Assembly: GCA_947450015.1 (NCBI GenBank)
Contig: CANFUB010000076.1
Coordinates: forward strand, 1-10,021
Length of the DNA stretch: 10,021 nucleotides
Reading direction: 5' to 3'
From: Bacteroidota bacterium
Lineage (GTDB): Bacteria; Bacteroidota; Bacteroidia; NS11-12g; UBA955
Position numbers and translations under genes: made by a program. The first letter of the stretch is position 1. Each line of letters begins with the position of its first letter. This document shows, piece after piece, positions 6,601 through 10,021 of this stretch. The notes below the pieces were generated by a model. That model ran no database searches. It was not told the DNA's origin and worked only from the letters and a program-made list of their open reading frames with translations.

Positions 6601-9150
6601 TACTATACTTTACAAGTAAACGAGTCTTACCAAAGATTCCAAAAAGATCCGAATAACCCTAACCATTTATTCGACTATTTATACCACAAACAAACATCTT
6701 ACTTTGATGGAAAATACGCTACAATCGATAGCCAGTACATTAAAGTAGCAGAGGTTACTAAATGGCATACTGAAGCGGATATTACACCAGTATTTGATAT
6801 CATTAAACAAATTTTATTGGCCAACAATATCGATGTTTATGAATTGTCACCTGCTCAAATTTCAGACATTATATGGAATGGTAAAGGTACTTTCCAAAAG
6901 CCATACACTGGTTCTAGAGGTTGTTTAGATACCACCGGCTTTGGTAGATTCATAAGATTCTACAAAGTGGCTGATAAGAAAAATATCTTACACTTTAGAG
7001 ATACCAGCATTCAACCAATCAAAACTGTAAAAGGTTATGATGGTCAAACATACAATGCTTATTGCTTTGTTCCTCAATACTCTGGTTTCTTCATTGCTAA
7101 CTTTGGTTTAAGAAGTAGAGCACCAGAAAATTGTACTATGCAAAGTGGTACTGCTAAACGTGTAATCGTAGGCTTCTATGGTTTAATGAACTACAGCGAT
7201 ACCATCATCTGTCATGGTGATAAAGTACAAGCTTGTCCTCAATTCAACTACTTCCACGCTTACCCAGATATTTGTAACTGTCTATTAGATCCTACCGATT
7301 ATTGGGGTGATAGAATTGGTCAAGCTGGCCAACCAAACAGAGAGGCTAAAACCAAATGGGATTTAAGTAAAGCGGATGACGTAAAAAGCTTACCTGCTAC
7401 TATCTTCGGTCCATTCCCTTATGGTCAAACTGGTATTGGTTCAGGTACCCCACGTTGTGTTCAATTGGGTGGTTTAACTGTACCGGGTACTGTTTACTAC
7501 TTATCTGATACTGGTGGATACTACCAAGTAAGAACTGCAGCTGGTGATAGCACTGGTTGTCGCGATACTTTCCCTCAAGATATCTTTGTAACTGCTGCTA
7601 AAGCATACTTTAACTTAGGTCAAACCCGTCCAGAGTGTAAAACAATTGTTGAATTCTTCGATTCATCTTCAGTATACGATCCTTGTAGATGGAAATTGAA
7701 AGACGTTTGTGATTACATTGTTAAATGGAGAATCAACTGGGGTGATAGCAGCCGTTCTGCTAAGAACGTGTTCTTTGGATCATTGCCGCCAAATATTGCG
7801 CATGACTTTACAAGAAATGGTGATTTCGTAGTTTCATTAATCGTAGATACCTATTTGGGTTGTACAGATACCTTTAAATTGAAAATACACATACCAGGTC
7901 CTGTGCCTCTATTTGATACCTTTATTCCTAGAAAATACTGTGTAGGCGAAAAAGCAATCTTTAGCAACTTAAGTAAATACGCCTTGGCTGATAGCAGTAT
8001 CTGGACTTGGGATTTTGGAGACAATGTTTACGATAACCAATATGATACCATTATCAAATCAGGTATTGCTAAAAATGATACCATCACTCACAAATACTCA
8101 AAAGCTGGTAGATACTATGTATTCTTACAACAGTCTTTCCAATTAAGAATGCCAGATGGTTCGGTTAAAATCTGTAGCGTGATGTGGCCTGATACAACAG
8201 GTGGTCAAATGAAACCATTCTACGTTGATGTATTCCAGTATGATACGGTTAAATTATTGCCTAAAGACACTTCGGTTTGTTTAAATCAACCGGTATTGTT
8301 AACAGGTAAAGTTATTCCATATGCAAAATATAGCAGGTACAAATGGAACCTTGGTTTATCGGCAACTGATACCATAATTTTATCAGATACCTTTAGATCA
8401 GTAAGCTATAACGCACCGGGTGTATATACAGTGAAGTTCATGGGTGATAAGAACTCAGTCATTACACAAAATGGTAAGGTTTGTCCGGCCCAAGACAGTA
8501 TGAAAATTACAGTGGCACTTGTTAAAGCCGACTTCGATATCGATACCAGCGCATCGCCAGTATTCTGTTTTGAAAACAAATCTACCAACAGCGTAAACCA
8601 TAACTGGAGTTTCTATAACCAAGATGATATCATGGCAATAACACCAGCATCGGCTCGCACATTCGATATCCAATTAGGATTTGCTTCAGACCCATCAGGT
8701 GCAAATGCTGCTAAACCATGCCGCGACTTTAGAGACTCTCAAGGTGCATACTGGGTATGTTTAGAAGCTGTCAATAGCATTGGTTGTCGCGATACCATCT
8801 GTAAACGTTTAGTAAACAGATTCGAAGCGTCTATCCGTCCACCAAACGTGTTTACACCTGCAGGCGGTAACAATGATGTCTTTACTGGAGTAGATAGAGA
8901 AGGTTTACCAGGTAACAACGTGTTCAACATCGAAATTAAAGGTGAAGACAAATACGACCTAGTAATCTTCGACCGTTGGGGTGTGAAAGTGTTCTCGTCT
9001 ACCGATTCGAAAACAGATTGGAATGGACAGGTGAACAACTCAGGCGCTGCTTGTCCTGATGGTACTTACTTCTACATCTTGAAATACAGATACAAAGGAA
9101 AAGATAAAGATGAGCCTGTATTGAATGGTACAGTTCAAATTATCAGATAA
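3658..9150 (+). CDS. Giant secreted multi-PKD protein with T9SS type-B C-terminal sorting domain
   Basis: This 1830-residue cell-surface or secreted protein has a Sec signal peptide (positive start, hydrophobic FGLMVAMLLSYLS, probable cleavage near ADAQ at 27-30). The residue after Q is Cys, but the site is not a lipobox. PKD-like domains are seen at about 30-107 (YSWDFNGQG), 215-305 (FTWDWGDGSA), 312-397 (FNYGDPP), 1310-1410 (RINWGDSS), 1412-1510 (WTWDFGDN), 1530-1625 (KWNLG) and 1625-1722 (NWSFYNQ). Several end in GC[RT]DT. Residues about 400-1300 match no family I recognise. The end (about 1726-1830) is a CHU_C sorting domain with NVFTPAGGNNDVF, FDRWG (1771-1775), DWNGQV and terminal VQIIR, implying export by T9SS. 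About 55 cysteines (hand count) suggest many disulfides. An adhesin or matrix role is likely but unproven; no catalytic motif is seen. It follows the sigma/regulator pair by 54 bases and ends at a strong terminator. Confidence 0.92.
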   Translation: MNIKYKINSKIKAFGLMVAMLLSYLSADAQCSITTNGAPPCVGQPIQFFCNTVGASNYSWDFNGQGSNTTACNPTFTFTNAGTKTIKLTLKLANGNTCNATFTFTIKESPVIDIVQLNNDTSCFFGNSFCFKDQTKPINDPGGSNCIKCIKYLFSDGELIKVCGTPPSGVTLPNTFCKSFKDPAGGTYDLLVEVEDCNGCITRKNFPNFCTVRASMGLSFTSPRPQACDSVKLTVTNNSAISLNDIDHFTWDWGDGSAPNTTSWKPTASHTFYVQGPNAGDFNTKLTVWDKFGCKESFTFFSSATNIKLNPKIIADVDSVCIKTPTINFSIKGGSIAKAISPTFNYGDPPTGPLNITRQWVGSHKFSGLGPYKIKFTYSHPICGNREIYDTILVLGPSSAMEKPGNRIQDFEKFQCLIKDSVHFPNNSVFYHNDKTFYNDDSTWMVYDSLKYDFVHDSLVNPNEPFDKNFMKWIKNTGGFNYPYIHLFKTPTGQVSRDAALGADGLKKRGNECVVRVWDFDDDFCEKCTTDTKHGINTVLKNCKYSKDSLPVHWYTPWDSIYQTRFSMRAANGVKYNADSGLCVQIKIWPSNQMAIIRDTIIYYGDNPLATKAKDSIIFKNWKAQRVKVPSYITGPARFDASTETPRFYLRRSDTAFIDNNNGFPPNRIIGYRYQTLQLGQSLILNSKYDTARFNYWIVYVQDTIAANLLQPWHKVWALQPMQGYKVGDSINAAYHRQKFFEGTTVRCFNPRLWQKDICHPMACELEDVVSLALVPPSAKKLRKEGVQCLGSSQDNYGITFILSDTKPGCTQTFAQINFDTALDPNGWVNAVGANLTSGSIATGNLPPVNPPYNVPPLGYQIMGAPGTRFSKQFTVDDIKDSITGYINVGLIIGNGMWPPDGDAYPSSCIDTVYYNKFARFPILDNKFRIIKPKQGTEFTNICRKDTLCMALMPRNRSYIPDVEELNWSLSAANVGKYYDKYYTLQVNESYQRFQKDPNNPNHLFDYLYHKQTSYFDGKYATIDSQYIKVAEVTKWHTEADITPVFDIIKQILLANNIDVYELSPAQISDIIWNGKGTFQKPYTGSRGCLDTTGFGRFIRFYKVADKKNILHFRDTSIQPIKTVKGYDGQTYNAYCFVPQYSGFFIANFGLRSRAPENCTMQSGTAKRVIVGFYGLMNYSDTIICHGDKVQACPQFNYFHAYPDICNCLLDPTDYWGDRIGQAGQPNREAKTKWDLSKADDVKSLPATIFGPFPYGQTGIGSGTPRCVQLGGLTVPGTVYYLSDTGGYYQVRTAAGDSTGCRDTFPQDIFVTAAKAYFNLGQTRPECKTIVEFFDSSSVYDPCRWKLKDVCDYIVKWRINWGDSSRSAKNVFFGSLPPNIAHDFTRNGDFVVSLIVDTYLGCTDTFKLKIHIPGPVPLFDTFIPRKYCVGEKAIFSNLSKYALADSSIWTWDFGDNVYDNQYDTIIKSGIAKNDTITHKYSKAGRYYVFLQQSFQLRMPDGSVKICSVMWPDTTGGQMKPFYVDVFQYDTVKLLPKDTSVCLNQPVLLTGKVIPYAKYSRYKWNLGLSATDTIILSDTFRSVSYNAPGVYTVKFMGDKNSVITQNGKVCPAQDSMKITVALVKADFDIDTSASPVFCFENKSTNSVNHNWSFYNQDDIMAITPASARTFDIQLGFASDPSGANAAKPCRDFRDSQGAYWVCLEAVNSIGCRDTICKRLVNRFEASIRPPNVFTPAGGNNDVFTGVDREGLPGNNVFNIEIKGEDKYDLVIFDRWGVKVFSSTDSKTDWNGQVNNSGAACPDGTYFYILKYRYKGKDKDEPVLNGTVQIIR

Positions 9151-9172
9151 CTTTAAATAATCTTAAATTTTC

Positions 9173-9201
9173 AAGCCCCGGACCTAAAAAATCCGGGGTT
9201 T
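9173..9201 (+). terminator. Intrinsic terminator after the giant PKD gene
   Basis: CCCCGGA (9176-9182) pairs with TCCGGGG (9192-9198) around a 9-base A-rich loop. AAG on the left can pair with TTT on the right to extend the stem to 10 pairs (including one G-U). The T-tract is short, with a second T-run at 9206-9210. It ends the operon before mnmE. Confidence 0.85.
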
Positions 9202-9225
9202 GATGTTTTTAAGGGTGGCTTCGCT

Positions 9226-9233
9226 TAATTTTG
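9226..9233 (+). promoter_or_regulatory. Bacteroidota -7 box (TAATTTTG) of mnmE
   Basis: TAATTTTG is a perfect TAnnTTTG match and ends only six bases before the mnmE ATG, predicting a leaderless or nearly leaderless transcript. TTTG at 9199-9202 lies 23 bases upstream, somewhat too far to be a standard -33 element, and it overlaps the end of the preceding terminator. Confidence 0.6.
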
Positions 9234-9239
9234 CACCAC

Positions 9240-10021
9240 ATGTTACCCACTTTATACAATACCGAAGATACCATTGCTGCCATTGCCACTTCCGAAGGTG
9301 TTTCGGCCATTGGGGTTATTCGTGTTTCGGGTAAAGATGCATTCTCGATTTGTAATTCTATTTATAAAACCAAAGACCTTGCTCAAGTAAAGTCACATAC
9401 CATTCATTATGGCTTTATAACCGATGGGGAAGAAATAGTGGACGAAGTAATGTTAAGTGTTTTCAAATCACCTCGCAGTTTTACCACGGAAGATAGTGTT
9501 GAAATAAGTGCCCATGGTTCGCCATACATTTTAAGTAGGATTTTGCAATTGCTGCTTCAGAATGGTGCACGCTTAGCCCAACCTGGTGAATTTACCATGC
9601 GCGCTTTTATGCATGGCCGTTTAGACCTGGCCCAAGCCGAAGCCGTAGGCGATTTAATAGCCGCACAGAATAAGTCGCAAGCCGAAGTGGCCATTAAGCA
9701 AATAAGAGGTGGGCTTTCAGAAGATATAAAAATGTTGCGCGAGCAATTGCTCAACTTTGCCTCACTCATAGAATTGGAATTGGATTTTGGAGAAGAGGAT
9801 GTTGAGTTTGCAGATCGCTCGCAGTTAAATAAACTGATTTCACAAATCTTGCATCACATCGATCCCATTGTGCAATCTTTTAAATATGGCAATGCCATTA
9901 AGAATGGTATACCCGTTGCTATTATTGGGAGACCCAATGCAGGTAAATCCTCACTTCTAAATTTATTGTTGAACGATGATAGGGCCATCGTTTCTGATAT
10001 TGCAGGTACCACGCGCGATAC
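9240..10021 (+). CDS. mnmE: tRNA modification GTPase MnmE (TrmE), N-terminal part (3' end outside window)
   Basis: MnmE works with MnmG to add the (carboxymethyl)aminomethyl group at C5 of wobble uridine-34 in certain tRNAs, using a folate-derived one-carbon unit. It acts in the cytosol. The 260 complete codons cover the N-terminal formyl-tetrahydrofolate-binding/dimerisation domain (about 1-120: DTIAAIATSEGVSAIGVIRV, 10-29; EISAHGSPYI, 88-97), the first part of the helical domain with the family signature GEFTMRAFMHGRLDLAQAEA (116-135), and the start of the G domain: P-loop GRPNAGKSS (230-238) and G2 GTTRD (256-260). The signature has HG where many homologues have NG. G3, G4 and the C-terminal catalytic Cys-containing motif lie beyond the edge. 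The ATG at 9240 matches the family N-terminus and lies directly after the -7 box. The family assignment is very secure. Confidence 0.96.
   Translation, partial: MLPTLYNTEDTIAAIATSEGVSAIGVIRVSGKDAFSICNSIYKTKDLAQVKSHTIHYGFITDGEEIVDEVMLSVFKSPRSFTTEDSVEISAHGSPYILSRILQLLLQNGARLAQPGEFTMRAFMHGRLDLAQAEAVGDLIAAQNKSQAEVAIKQIRGGLSEDIKMLREQLLNFASLIELELDFGEEDVEFADRSQLNKLISQILHHIDPIVQSFKYGNAIKNGIPVAIIGRPNAGKSSLLNLLLNDDRAIVSDIAGTTRD

Noticed and set aside
8406..9038. Minus-strand open frames within the 3' part of the giant gene
   Set aside because: They overlap the PKD and CHU_C coding sequence and have no recognisable protein features.
1..10021. CRISPR arrays, tRNA or rRNA genes, insertion sequences or phage genes
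   Set aside because: No regularly spaced direct repeats, cloverleaf-like sequence, transposase or terminal inverted repeats were seen; short DNA repeats in the giant gene reflect repeated codons.

Overview
The window looks like a low-GC Bacteroidota chromosome (judged by eye; not computed). Four signs support this. TAnnTTTG-type -7 promoter boxes lie just upstream of several genes. Shine-Dalgarno sequences are absent and leaders are A-rich. The ECF sigma factor ends in a Bacteroidota-style EGYGHEEIA region 4. Two proteins end in the CHU_C / gliding-motility-associated C-terminal domain used by the type IX secretion system (T9SS). A finer taxonomic placement is not possible from this sequence.

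Layout. Minus strand, left: the N-terminal 186 residues of ornithine aminotransferase (rocD, 1-559, cut by the window edge), then a strong intrinsic terminator, then complete sucD (632-1522, succinyl-CoA synthetase alpha). A short divergent promoter region (about 1523-1621) leads to the plus strand: a small YbjN-like protein (1622-2092) and its terminator. Next comes a three-gene block: ECF sigma factor (2171-2719), a membrane protein with an anti-sigma-like N-terminus and a C-terminal CHU_C-like domain (2716-3603, overlapping the sigma gene by 4 bases), and a giant 1830-residue secreted multi-PKD protein ending in a T9SS type-B sorting domain (3658-9150). A GC-rich terminator closes the block. 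The window ends in the first 260 codons of mnmE (9240-10021, cut), a tRNA-modifying GTPase with a nearly leaderless promoter.

How they work together. rocD, sucD and mnmE are housekeeping genes (arginine/ornithine metabolism, TCA cycle, tRNA wobble modification), each apparently in its own transcription unit. The distinctive part is 2171-9150. The second gene is translationally coupled to the sigma factor and is probably its membrane-bound regulator, but its periplasmic end resembles the sorting domain of the secreted protein encoded next door. The inference, not proven here, is a surveillance circuit: a CHU_C-like domain on an inner-membrane regulator could read the state of T9SS or its cargo and control sigma release. 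No gap above 300 bases without a gene is present; the longest intergenic stretch is about 100 bases.
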